From Brucella sp. BE17 (GTDB lineage: Bacteria > Pseudomonadota > Alphaproteobacteria > Rhizobiales > Rhizobiaceae), in assembly GCF_039545455.1 (NCBI RefSeq), contig NZ_CP154468.1:1054001-1118000 (forward strand): 64,000 nucleotides of DNA, in the 5' to 3' direction. Position numbers and translations under genes: made by a program. Shown here piece by piece: positions 36,706-45,065 of this stretch. Positions within the stretch are counted from its first letter, which is position 1; each line of letters opens with the position of its first letter. The notes under the pieces are model-generated. The model saw nothing but the letters and a program-made list of their open reading frames with translations. It had not been told where the DNA came from and searched no databases.

Positions 36706-38237
36706 GCTTGAAATCCAAGGTCGATCTGCGAAAGCAGGTTATCCAGACAAGAGCGCGGTATGCGAAAGATCGATTGAGGCGGATGCTCTGCGATAACCTT
36801 GCTCTCTTGAAGCTGCTTCAACCCAATAGCCGGATCAATATAGGCGGCGAGCAGGTAGTTGATGACTTTGACGGGCGATTCAGAAGATGCTCGCCAGCCG
36901 TCGAGGTCTTTCTCGCTATAAACCGACCGTCCGCCTGTCATCTGGAGCAACTCGCGGGTGGATCGCGCAAGACGAACGTCCTCAAGTATTCCGATTGCCG
37001 ACATTGCCTGCGACGGTAACGACGACGATTTGCCCTTGTAGAAGAACAGGATTGAACCTGGCGGCCCCAAATTGGATGGCGCCCGGCACAGATACACCTT
37101 TCGAATTGTGTTGCCCGGTCGCCGCGGACCTCCTCCCAACCCAAGCGCTCCGAAGAGATCCAACTGGTTCTGCTGCTTGAGATCCGGATAGAGGATGTCA
37201 TGGTAGCCCTCTTTGATCGGGATACCGAACGCTGCGGTGTCCGCCACGATGGCGAAGCGCGGATAATTCAGCCGATGGACATCAAAGTGATTGTCGCCAT
37301 CTGTCGGCGAGGGTGCGCGCGCGCCCATACGTTTTTCATAGATCCTCTCACCGTCCTCCTTTGTTGCAGTATGGGTGAACCCGAAATACTCAAGAAGATC
37401 AATGAGGGAGGTCTGCCCCTCATACGTGGTGACATAGACGAGGTCATATTTGTTCCTTTGAGCGAACCAGAAGACCTTCTTCAAAAGCAGCTCACCAAGC
37501 TTAAGACCGCGTCTCTCCGGCCGAACCTTGAACGTGCAGATCTTCAGTATCTTGTTGGCTTTTTCAGTTGCGTCGGTGTCCGAGCCGGTCTCATCCTTTC
37601 TGACCAGAAGGCCGGCAATTCCGTCGTCTTCAATGATCCAGCAAAGGCGCCGCTGCTTTACACATTTTTCCGTCCACCATTGATCGAAACCGGGATAGTC
37701 CTCGCGCAGGCTGTCAAAGATGGTGTCCGTCAGAGGTATCGCATGAGCGGCGACCTCATCGATGAAACGCACCGGCGCTTCGATCGGCTCATAGGTCGTT
37801 CGAAGGAGCTGAACGGCGTCTGCTACATAGAGCACCCGGCGACCGAGTTCTGGAGAATGGCGCCTGGCCCGCTCGTGGAGGCCTCTATCCTGGCTGACAA
37901 GAAAGTCCACGGCGCCGATGTGAAGCGCATGCAGCAGGGTCGCGTCGACTATATCGTTGTGCTTCGGAAGAGGCCCGAATGCGTTCGAAAGCTCTGCGGC
38001 GGTCAAGCCTCGGACTTTTGATAGGGTTTGAAATTTACCAAGCTTACTGAGAGATATCGCTCGGCGGGCCGTATCCTTGTCGCGACCAACATCATCGCGC
38101 GCCGCCTCGTGCACGAAAATATCGACCTTGTGCTTGGCGGCGAGGCTTGTAAGTGCGGAAAAGGCCGGCTCTACGGTTTTATTGTCTTCCAGATGAATAA
38201 TTACATTCGTATCAATCAGATATGTTTGTGTGTTCAT
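36702..38237 (-). CDS. three-domain PIN nuclease - GNAT acetyltransferase - ASCH/EVE-like protein
   Basis: 511 residues from MNTQTYLIDTNVIIHLEDNK. PIN domain (1-150): acidic residues D9 (LIDTN), E44 (VHEA), D98 (NDIVDATLL) and D117 (VSQDRGL) match the PIN RNase site. GNAT domain (about 165-305): KICTFKVRPERRGLKLGELL is the acetyl-CoA pocket (RGxKxG variant), and LLEYFGFTHT is the typical end. C-terminal PUA-like domain (about 378-470): VYLCRAPSNLGPPGSILFFY and GGRSVYSEKDLDGW fit the ASCH/EVE fold. The start overlaps the upstream HTH-ASCH gene by 26 nt and the end overlaps a P-loop gene by 4 nt. I infer RNA targeting, with cleavage and acetyl chemistry, as in toxin or abortive-infection systems. 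A truncated paralogue lies at 22840. Confidence 0.83.
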   Translation of the reverse strand: MNTQTYLIDTNVIIHLEDNKTVEPAFSALTSLAAKHKVDIFVHEAARDDVGRDKDTARRAISLSKLGKFQTLSKVRGLTAAELSNAFGPLPKHNDIVDATLLHALHIGAVDFLVSQDRGLHERARRHSPELGRRVLYVADAVQLLRTTYEPIEAPVRFIDEVAAHAIPLTDTIFDSLREDYPGFDQWWTEKCVKQRRLCWIIEDDGIAGLLVRKDETGSDTDATEKANKILKICTFKVRPERRGLKLGELLLKKVFWFAQRNKYDLVYVTTYEGQTSLIDLLEYFGFTHTATKEDGERIYEKRMGARAPSPTDGDNHFDVHRLNYPRFAIVADTAAFGIPIKEGYHDILYPDLKQQNQLDLFGALGLGGGPRRPGNTIRKVYLCRAPSNLGPPGSILFFYKGKSSSLPSQAMSAIGILEDVRLARSTRELLQMTGGRSVYSEKDLDGWRASSESPVKVINYLLAAYIDPAIGLKQLQESKVIAEHPPQSIFRIPRSCLDNLLSQIDLGFQA

Positions 38238-39009
38238 TCCGGAGCGCCTTTTGAAGGTCGGGCTTCGCGTAGAGGAAAGACTGCGGAGCCTTAAATCCAA
38301 ATCGCTCCTTCAATTCAGGTAAGGTCAGCGGTCTCGCAAATCGGCGCGGTGTCGACAGTTTTAGTGCAAAGCCTTCTTCCAGGCCACTAAAGTACTCGTC
38401 GAAATCGGCTTTCTTGATCGATGCAGATCGGCCGTGCTTTTTCCAGAGGGCAGAGAGTTCAAGGCGTTCAACATTCTCAATTTTAATAGCGCCCACCAAA
38501 GCCATTTCTGGCGAAGTAGAATAAATATAGGCCGTAGCGCCATGAGACACCGACAAGGGGAAACGCCTTCTCAGCTCGATGGTCTTAACGCCATCAAATA
38601 TCTTGCCCGAATAGTTCGGCTTTATGCTGATAACGATGTCTCGGTTTGCAGGGCGGGCATCGTCGCGATCGCTAAAAATCGGAAGGACATACTGATCGTC
38701 GTCGGCAACGGCTCCGCCAAGCTCGGCCTGAATCCGCACTCCGAACTCCGAATGAACTGGAAATGCTGCATCGATGCGCAAGCTGGCACCGAGAGCGTCG
38801 ACATAGCGCTGCAATGAGGAGATTTGGACATCGCCTCGTTGTTCGATCTTGGAGATTGCCGCTTGGCCGACGCCCAAACGCTTGGCCATCTCGAGTTGGG
38901 TAAAGCCCGCAGCCTGCCTCAACGCCCTGAGAGATTGCCCCACAACGCGTCCCGCGTCGCCATCGCCAACCCGGACGGCGTCAATAAATTCGCGCTCACC
39001 CGACATCAT
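38212..39009 (-). CDS. HTH(XRE)-ASCH protein, probable antitoxin/regulator of the PIN-GNAT-ASCH operon
   Basis: 265 residues. XRE-type HTH at 24-80: LRALRQAAGFTQLEMAKRLG, VGQAAISKIEQRGDVQ. ASCH domain at about 126-245: IVISIKPNYSGKIFDGVKTI with the ELRRRFPLS continuation, i.e. the GxKTxExR signature, then YIYSTSPEMALVGAIKIENV. ASCH proteins such as YqfB hydrolyse N4-acetylcytidine, so a role in removing or reading acetylated RNA is a reasonable inference next to a GNAT-PIN protein. It is the first gene of the operon, and a perfect palindrome sits about 30 bp upstream of its start, suggesting autoregulation. Two adjacent ATGs leave the start ambiguous by one residue. Confidence 0.83.
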   Translation of the reverse strand: MMSGEREFIDAVRVGDGDAGRVVGQSLRALRQAAGFTQLEMAKRLGVGQAAISKIEQRGDVQISSLQRYVDALGASLRIDAAFPVHSEFGVRIQAELGGAVADDDQYVLPIFSDRDDARPANRDIVISIKPNYSGKIFDGVKTIELRRRFPLSVSHGATAYIYSTSPEMALVGAIKIENVERLELSALWKKHGRSASIKKADFDEYFSGLEEGFALKLSTPRRFARPLTLPELKERFGFKAPQSFLYAKPDLQKALRNEHTNISD

Positions 39010-39036
39010 TCCACACCATCGCTCTCCGAATCACTT

Positions 39037-39070
39037 TACCATAATATTCCCTTAAAGGAATATTATGGTA
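39037..39070. promoter_or_regulatory. palindromic operator upstream of the HTH-ASCH gene
   Basis: Perfect 14-bp inverted repeat TACCATAATATTCC (39037-39050), loop CTTAAA, mirror arm 39057-39070. It lies 28 bp before the HTH-ASCH start on the minus strand. The arm contains -10-like TATTAT/TAATAT sequence, so a bound repressor would occlude RNA polymerase. Position and symmetry fit an operator for the XRE protein. The call is inferred from sequence only. Confidence 0.65.
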
Positions 39071-39299
39071 GGAACAAGAACTGGTATGCTGTCTTGAGCT
39101 ATAGTTTGACTGATGATGTGATTGCGAAGAGCAACTGAATTAGTTGTGTTTCTGGCCATGCATCCGCCCAATAAGCAGCATCGATCACAACGTCAGGACT
39201 CTCGGCTATTCCGCGCCCGGCTCCACAATTCCGAATCATTCGTGACGCCGGGCTACCGCTCCACTCTGGCCGTGCCGATTGCTTGGGGGCTCTGCCCCT

Positions 39300-39348
39300 G
39301 GCGCACCGGCTGAAGATGACACCTATATTTACTCGATAGCCCTATAAT
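39300..39348. repeat. module-boundary element copy C (degenerate right half)
   Basis: GGCGCACCGGCTGAAGATGA, CACCTATATTTACTCG and ATAGCCCTATAAT align with the right half of copies A, B, D and E at roughly two-thirds identity by eye. It separates the HTH-ASCH operon from the single-module HTH gene. This is the weakest of the six copies. Confidence 0.5.
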
Positions 39349-39444
39349 ATCGGCATCATAAAGGACAGAATCCCACTCAAAAGACTGGATCAATGAGTGT
39401 ACCTGCAATGCGATATCGGTTGTGGCGGAGTTGAGATATTCGTT

Positions 39445-40728
39445 ATGCAGGTGACGCGCATTGAGCTTTATAAATGGGTCTGCGAGAGGCCACTTAGCAA
39501 AGTCGCACCGGAGCTCGGAATTTCCGGCACGGCACTCGCCGCTATCTGCAAACGATACCAAGTGCCTTATCCCGGATCAGGATACTGGACCCGCAAGTCG
39601 TTAGGACTTCCCGCAGAGTTACCGATCTTACCAGAAGCGTCCGATGAGACCATCGATATCCTGCCGCAAGTCGTAAAACCACGCAAAAAGCGAACAATGG
39701 AGGAAGGAGCCACGCGCAAGCCAAAGCTCGTTGCGAAAAGTCGCCGTCCGGTTCGTCACCCGCTGCTTTTTGGTGCAGAAGACCATTTGCGGAAAACACG
39801 GGAGGTTAAGAACGGCGAGTTCCTCAGGCCCTACAAGAGGCTTCTGCCGGATCTGATCTCATCAGAAGCCGCGCTTCATCGTGCTCTCTCCATCGCCAAC
39901 GCTCTGTATCTTGCGCTTGATGAGCGAGGTTACCGCGTTCAAATCGCGCCAGCCGCCGACAATTTGCTGCGGATTCATGTCAGGGAACAAGAGGTCGAGC
40001 GAAAGGATCGCAAATACGGTCGCTACCACTCGGGAAGTATTTGGGCACCTGACAGGCCGACTGTTTTTTATATCGACATGGTGCCCGTAGCGCTCGCCAT
40101 CACCGAGATGACCGAGCGCGTGACGATGCGCTATTTCAATGGCGACTACCATCGTGAGGACAGCAAGCTCATCCGGTCAGCAAAATCTTGGCAGCTGACG
40201 CACTCGTGGACAACCGAACAGGATATGCCGTGCGGGCGTTTTCGTATCGTTGCCTACTCACCAAAGAAGGGCGTCAACTGGTCTCGCAACTGGCAGGAAA
40301 CCAGGCAACAATCGCTTGAGCGCCTGATCCCAGAAATTGTCGAGACGCTAGGGGCGTCAAAAGTTGATCTGCAACGCCTTATGGAGGCCGAAGAAGCGGC
40401 GGAGGAGCAGCGGAAAAAAGAGCAAAAAGAGCGGTGGGAGCGATACGAAAGGGAGGAAGATGCGCGAAAAACGGTCCAGGCTCTCGCCGACAGCCGGCAG
40501 CAGCTGGCCGAGATCATGGAGAAGTGGGGAAAGGCGATGACCGTAGAGCGATTCTTCGCGGACGCAACAGAGCGCCTAAAGAGCGCGGATGACGCCCGTC
40601 GGCAGCGTTTAGAAGGACGTCTCGCGCTCGCCAGAGCAGTGATGGGAAGCGTTGATCCGCTGGATTTCATTGAGAGCTGGCTCACTCCAGAGGAGCGATA
40701 CCGTTCAAAAATTTCTAGCGGGTCGTGA
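39445..40728 (+). CDS. single-module HTH (ELYxxVW-type) coiled-coil protein, divergent homologue of the tandem-HTH family
   Basis: 427 residues from MQVTRIELYKWVCERPLSKV. One module (residues 4-55: TRIELYKWVCERPLSKVAPE, LGISGTALAAICKRYQVPYP, GSGYWTRKSLG) matches the second module of the 33310 protein, including IS-G---LA-IC-R, -PYP- and GYW-K. The body follows the same plan: a central region with LRIHVREQEVERKDRKYGRY (compare VEFQVREKQKQERR), then a charged coiled coil (EEQRKKEQKERWERYEREED) and a helical end. The frame opens at 39397, but the first 16 codons are not family-like. Function is unknown; it is the third family member within 20 kb. Confidence 0.8.
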   Translation: MQVTRIELYKWVCERPLSKVAPELGISGTALAAICKRYQVPYPGSGYWTRKSLGLPAELPILPEASDETIDILPQVVKPRKKRTMEEGATRKPKLVAKSRRPVRHPLLFGAEDHLRKTREVKNGEFLRPYKRLLPDLISSEAALHRALSIANALYLALDERGYRVQIAPAADNLLRIHVREQEVERKDRKYGRYHSGSIWAPDRPTVFYIDMVPVALAITEMTERVTMRYFNGDYHREDSKLIRSAKSWQLTHSWTTEQDMPCGRFRIVAYSPKKGVNWSRNWQETRQQSLERLIPEIVETLGASKVDLQRLMEAEEAAEEQRKKEQKERWERYEREEDARKTVQALADSRQQLAEIMEKWGKAMTVERFFADATERLKSADDARRQRLEGRLALARAVMGSVDPLDFIESWLTPEERYRSKISSGS

Positions 40729-41187
40729 GCTCAGTTTTACAGCCGCAGCTAACGGCAGTCAGGCAATGGCAAGGCTGGTAAAGATCACCTTGGCGTTAGA
40801 AACCCAAATCGAAGAATAAGCACGGGAGGTATCTTTAGCTCGTAGAGGTGATCGGGATTTTCACTTTTGCGATCTGCTCAAAGCTGTCTACGGCAGCGAC
40901 ATAGTTCGTTGCCGCGGCATTTAAGAGCTTTCCCGCCTCCAACGCGCGTTCATCTGCATTCAGCGCGTTCGATCCCGGGTGAGGCGTTGACCACGATAGG
41001 TTCGTGTCGACAGGGTAGGTATTAATGGCGATCGCCTCTGCTAACTCGTTCGCGCTGGCGCGTAGATTAATAAGCTTTTCTTGCATATTCGGATCGACAA
41101 AATCATGGTGGGCGCCTCTCCACTCGTAGGTGAACTGGTCGAGACCATCCGTCTTACTGAGCTGCTGCCGGTTCGGTGGACACGAAG

Positions 41188-42048
41188 TTAGGCTAGCTTA
41201 GCTTGCTCTTCGTATTCCACGGGGCTGAGATAGCCCAGTGTCGAGTGTCGGCGCCTCGGGTTGTAGAAGCGCTCGATATAGTCGAACACATCGGCCTTGG
41301 CGTCGTCCCTTGTGCGGTAGACCTTGCGGGCGGTGCGTTCGGTCTTGAGCGAGGAGAAGAAGCTCTCCATCGCCGCATTGTCCCAGACATTGCCAGACCG
41401 GCTCATTGAGCAGGTGATGCCGTGATCGGCCATCAGGCGCTGGAACTGCTCGGATGTATATTGGCTGCCCTGGTCGGAGTGGTGCAGCAGCCTGTCGGGC
41501 TTGCCGCGACGCCAGATCGCCATGATCAGCGCATCGGTCACCAGTTGAGCGGCCATCGATGAACTCATTGACCAGCCCACCACCCGGCGGGAGTAGAGGT
41601 CGACGACCGCCGCCACATAGAGCCAGCCCTGAGCCGTCCAGATGTAGGTGAAGTCGGCGATCCACTTCTGGTTCGGCGCCGACGCCACGAACGCCCGGTC
41701 CAGGATGTTGGGCGAGACCGCGTGGCGCTGCCCGCCATCCTTGGGCAGGCCGCGCCGACGAGGGCGTGCCCGCAGGCCTTCCTGGCGCATCAGCCGCTCG
41801 ATGCGATGCAGGCCGGCCTCGAGCCCCTCGGCCAGCACATCGTGCCAGACTCGCCGGGCGCCATAGGTGCGATCACTTCCGGCAAAGCTGGACCGGATCC
41901 CGGCGACAAGCACTTCGTCATATTGAGTCCGTCTGCTCGGCGAGCGGTTGAGCCAGGCATGGAAGCCCGAGCGAGACACACCGAGCGCCTCGCAGATCCA
42001 CGAGACCGGCCAGATCCCTCGGTGCTTCGCAACAAAAGAGAACCTCAT
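41188..42048 (-). CDS. IS3-family transposase OrfB (DDE integrase domain)
   Basis: 286 residues. HTH_21-like start VSWICEALGVSRSGFHAWLN, then the DDE rve domain: WIADFTYIWTAQGWLYVAAV (first Asp), LLHHSDQGSQYTSEQF (second Asp) and NVWDNAAMESFFSSLKTE (Glu). The end HSTLGYLSPVEYE is diagnostic. It overlaps orfA by 4 nt and is normally expressed as an OrfAB fusion through -1 frameshifting on the A7 run at 42084-42078. Confidence 0.93.
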   Translation of the reverse strand: MRFSFVAKHRGIWPVSWICEALGVSRSGFHAWLNRSPSRRTQYDEVLVAGIRSSFAGSDRTYGARRVWHDVLAEGLEAGLHRIERLMRQEGLRARPRRRGLPKDGGQRHAVSPNILDRAFVASAPNQKWIADFTYIWTAQGWLYVAAVVDLYSRRVVGWSMSSSMAAQLVTDALIMAIWRRGKPDRLLHHSDQGSQYTSEQFQRLMADHGITCSMSRSGNVWDNAAMESFFSSLKTERTARKVYRTRDDAKADVFDYIERFYNPRRRHSTLGYLSPVEYEEQAKLA

Positions 42049-42335
42049 ATCGAGTCCCTGGCGAAGTAGGCCGCGGCTTTTTTTAGGATATCGCGCTCCG
42101 CCTTGAGCTTGGCGACCTCACGGCGCAGCTTCTCGATCTCAAGCTGCTCGGGCTTCATCTGCCCATGACCGGGGAAGGCCTGCTGCGGGTCGGAAGACTG
42201 CTCGCGCACCCACTTGCGCAACACGTTCACATGCAGATCCAGATCGCGGGCCGCCTGCGCCACCGCAACGCCCCGTTCCCTGACCAGCTTAACAGCCTCG
42301 AGCTTGAACTCCCGGCTGAACTTGCGTCTCTCCAT
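42045..42335 (-). CDS. IS3-family transposase OrfA
   Basis: 96 residues: KFSREFKLEAVKLVRERGVA, VAQAARDLDLHVNVLRKWVR and a leucine-zipper-like tail (LEIEKLRREVAKLKAERDIL) ending KKAAAYFARDS. It provides end recognition. The AAAAAAAG slippery sequence (42084-42077) codes for the KKA segment, upstream of the orfB start, as in active IS3 elements. Confidence 0.92.
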   Translation of the reverse strand: MERRKFSREFKLEAVKLVRERGVAVAQAARDLDLHVNVLRKWVREQSSDPQQAFPGHGQMKPEQLEIEKLRREVAKLKAERDILKKAAAYFARDSI

Positions 42336-43150
42336 AAAAACTCTCCAGTTCCAAAAACACCTTAACTCGGTGTCCTCAAAACCGGCAGCAGCTCATACTG
42401 CGATCAAAGGAGAAGTTGAAATTGTGCTCCCGGAAGAAGAGAAGATCTGAGTGCAACATTGAACGTAGTTTACGGAGATTCTCTACATCGTGAGGGTTTG
42501 GGGTCACCGGTTTTTGCAGCGCAAGTTGTTGCTGTCCGCCATATACCGAGAGCAAAACTCCAATGACTAGGAGGCCCCACCCTACCCACTGACTGGTTTC
42601 CGGAATGCCGAGTTCTGTCCCAGTCGCGGCCCTAAAAACCCCTTCAATGACATGCTGTACGATACTCGTCAGCACCCCGATGCCCGCTATAGCGATGAGC
42701 GATCCTAAGCGCGACGGCGTTGATCCCCAAAGAAGTTGCGCTATTCGGACAGCATGCTCCCCGTTTATATTCATCCGCTCCCCGCCTGTTCCCTCAAAAT
42801 CGGAATCCGAATCTACCCGTGTCGCTCTTGCACGCGATGATACCCTCCTTTTCGCCGAGAGTTGACATACAATAGCTGTTCGCTTGCTGGAGGTAGCGAA
42901 TATCCTGGCGAGCCGCTTTCGGGCTAACATTACCATGATCTTGCTGGCTCTATGTCTATCTCCGTTTGCTTGCGACATCGGCGCACAGCTTGGCTTCGAA
43001 GCTCGAAAATACTTCGGAAAATCAACTATCATAAATCCGCGATGAGAACCGGAAGCTCCGAATGGAACATTTGTGTGCACAGAAATATGATCCTGATACA
43101 CAGCAGTTTGGTATTGGATATGGAAATTCTACCGTCTGGGTAATAGGATA

Positions 43151-44221
43151 ATGGCAATCGCGTCTAAGCTGCGTCACGTTACATCCGACGAAGATGCCGA
43201 TGCACTTCCCCAGCATTCGATTGGTGCGTTCCTGCCGATGTGTAGCCACGACATCGGAATGTTCAACGACTTCTTCGCTGACGAGATCGACTCTTGGATG
43301 GCTTCCAGCGTTGCGTGTTGCGACTCTTGCTACGATGACTTTTTGGCCCACTGGCCCGGGGTCGCATTTCGCAACCTGGATTTCCAGAGAGGGTCCACCG
43401 ATATCACCTTGTTCTTCGAAACCTCGCGGATGCGGGATGTATATTCGCCGGCGGAGTTTTCATCGCTCGTTAATTTCGTCACATGTCCACGGTGTGACGA
43501 CATCATCCGCTACAACTTCTGGGTATTCGAGCATCGCTTCAGCGAAGTCGAGAAGATAGAGCTCGCCATCGAGCAACTGTCCGAGCTTGGTACGCACACG
43601 CCGTTTCTGTTGTTAGAGCACCCATTCGCCGTCGAGGTTTTGGAAGCTATCCGATCCCACGTCAAAGCTATCCACCCGCAAGAGTTCCCGAACAAGTTGT
43701 ATCGAGCGCGCTGGACCGCCGATATTCTGGGCAAATTCCAAAACCCGGAGGACGTGACGACCTTTGGCCCCGCACCAATCGAGGTCGTTGGCGAGGGACG
43801 TTTCAACCACGCGGGTAACTCGGTACTCTATGTGGCCGACACGATACAGACCGCACGACTTGAAATCGGCGGCAAGGAGGACGAGGTTTTTGTCGCGTGT
43901 CTTAAACTGCACCTGCTGCCTTCGCTAGTGCTTGATCTGACCGATCTCGACGAGGACTTGCCGTGTTTCGATATCCTGAACGCGATTTCATTATCCGCTT
44001 TGCTGGCCGCCCCGCATATCAATGCAGGTTGGTCAAAGCCGCAGTACGTTTTTTCGAGGTTCGTCGCCGACTGCGCGCGTTCTGCGGGCTTCGCTGCGAT
44101 ACGATATGGCTCCACGAAAGACAGCGAAGGGTCGAACTATGTCTTGCTGGAACCGCTAGCCGATTTCGAGAGCCGTGCGACATTGATTTCCATTTCGAAC
44201 GGATCGTCAACGTCAGACTGA
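43151..44221 (+). CDS. RES-domain protein with Cys-rich N-terminal domain
   Basis: 356 residues. N-terminal half has zinc-like pairs (CCDSC at 56-60, CPRC at 112-115). RES core: KLYRARWTADIL (R185), VGEGRFNHAGNSVLYVADTI (about 214-232) with the catalytic-type Glu in TARLEIGG, and FSRFVADCARSAGFAAIRYG with STKDSEGSNYVLL closing the fold. RES toxins degrade NAD or modify metabolic enzymes by ADP-ribosyl chemistry. Classical partners (Xre antitoxin) are absent, and the protein is longer than typical RES toxins, so a defence effector activated by infection is plausible. It is flanked by the IS-split membrane gene and boundary copy D. Confidence 0.82.
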   Translation: MAIASKLRHVTSDEDADALPQHSIGAFLPMCSHDIGMFNDFFADEIDSWMASSVACCDSCYDDFLAHWPGVAFRNLDFQRGSTDITLFFETSRMRDVYSPAEFSSLVNFVTCPRCDDIIRYNFWVFEHRFSEVEKIELAIEQLSELGTHTPFLLLEHPFAVEVLEAIRSHVKAIHPQEFPNKLYRARWTADILGKFQNPEDVTTFGPAPIEVVGEGRFNHAGNSVLYVADTIQTARLEIGGKEDEVFVACLKLHLLPSLVLDLTDLDEDLPCFDILNAISLSALLAAPHINAGWSKPQYVFSRFVADCARSAGFAAIRYGSTKDSEGSNYVLLEPLADFESRATLISISNGSSTSD

Positions 44222-44490
44222 TCCAACGGACTTTCGCTAGCGGGGCCGTTGCGACTGCCGACTAAGTCGGTCAGCGCCGCCACTTAGAAGGCGATATGGA
44301 GGATCGATAAGCTGATCTTAGGGGGCAGCACCTCACCCCCAATCCGGTCGCGGGCTATACCTGACAGCAATGCCGGTTTTGGGGATGCGCGGGACCCCGC
44401 GCTAGCGACAAAAGTGAGGGCGCGCATAGCATTTACTCAAAGCTCATACGAGAGGCCTGCTATTAGAAAACCGCCCCATCGACCGGGAAC

Positions 44491-44673
44491 GATTCGAACT
44501 TTTTCGCCGCCAAACACCGCCGTATGTACGCTTTTTCTTACGTCCGTTAATCAGCGCTTTTTACGTGGGTGTAGTTTGGGCGGTTATCGGCGGGAATAGA
44601 GGGTAATCGGCGGAATTTGGCGCGCCGCACCGGGTGATGATGAGAACTATGTCTACGCTATAGCCCTCTAAAT
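44491..44673. repeat. module-boundary element copy D (full length, best preserved)
   Basis: Blocks in order: GATTCGAACTTTTTCGCCGC, CAAACACCGCCGTATGTACG, a variable middle, GGCGGTTATCGGCGGGAATA, GAGGGTAATCGGCGGAATTT, GGCGCGCCGCACCGGGTGAT, ATGAGAACTATGTCTACGCT and ATAGCCCTCTAAAT. It is the reference copy for the other five. Several GGCGG/CCGCC steps could pair into stem-loops. It lies between the RES gene and the NTase operon. Confidence 0.75.
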
Positions 44674-44777
44674 CGGGCGGGCATATTGCGTTGTAACCTG
44701 TTAGTCTGGAAGCAGTATGTGGCCTAGAACGGGTGCATGAAGCCTTCCGCCGTTTGCTTGGTCACCTCGCACCTGCG

Positions 44778-45065
44778 TCATATTCTGAGCGCCAGCTTTT
44801 TGAGGTGTACGCACTGTTCTCGCGCCACAAATTCAGTGCGCCGTTCCTCGGATGGCTGCATATAGAGGATATGAAGCGGCAGAGACTCACTGGCCGCCCG
44901 CAACTCCTGCTTCAGTTTGGAAAGCGCGGCGCCGGCGGGGCCAACAACTAAAATATCGATATCTTCGCCAATGCCGCGCAGTGTTGAACCGAACATATAG
45001 ACTTCGAACTGTTCCAGCGAGCCGCAATTGCCCAGCAGGTGCGAAGCAATCTCACTGGCTGTCAT
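44778..45065 (-). CDS. minimal nucleotidyltransferase (MNT-like)
   Basis: 95 residues from ATG 45065, which overlaps the preceding stop as TGATG. The polymerase-beta-like signature VYMFGSTLRGIGEDIDILVV gives GS at 26-27 and the metal-binding pair D35/D37. Minimal nucleotidyltransferases often act as antitoxins of HEPN toxins by AMPylation. Here no HEPN protein is adjacent; the partners are a 212-residue unknown and an HNH nuclease. The frame extends to 45116 but only into overlap with the upstream gene. The third metal ligand is not obvious. Confidence 0.78.
   Translation of the reverse strand: MTASEIASHLLGNCGSLEQFEVYMFGSTLRGIGEDIDILVVGPAGAALSKLKQELRAASESLPLHILYMQPSEERRTEFVAREQCVHLKKLALRI

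Larger units (their letters stand above)
41158..42395 (-). mobile_element. IS3-family insertion sequence, complete, with 3-bp target duplication
   Basis: Element of 1238 bp. Ends are inverted repeats beginning TGAGCTGCTGCCGGTT on both sides (the right end as complement), extending imperfectly through GGACAC and GTTA. The target duplication TAC flanks it (41155-41157 and 42396-42398). Two transposase frames are intact and joined by a slippery A7 run. The clean ends and exact duplication indicate a recent insertion. Confidence 0.9.
40835..42774 (-). pseudogene. two-transmembrane protein gene disrupted by an IS3 insertion
   Basis: From ATG 42774 (GGGGAG 3 nt upstream) the frame reads MNINGEHAVRIAQLLWGSTP, then helix 1 (LGSLIAIAGIGVLTSIVQHV) and helix 2 (VGWGLLVIGVLLSVYGGQQ), and runs into the IS at 42395. 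Removing 41158-42395 and one copy of the TAC duplication fuses it in frame (NFSFDRSKTDGLDQFTYEWR) to the remainder (ASANELAEAIAINTYPVDTN ... VKIPITSTS), ending at 40835. The restored protein has about 233 residues: two membrane helices plus a cytoplasmic domain. I do not recognise the family; membrane-anchored proteins of this size are frequent effectors in defence loci. Confidence 0.82.
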
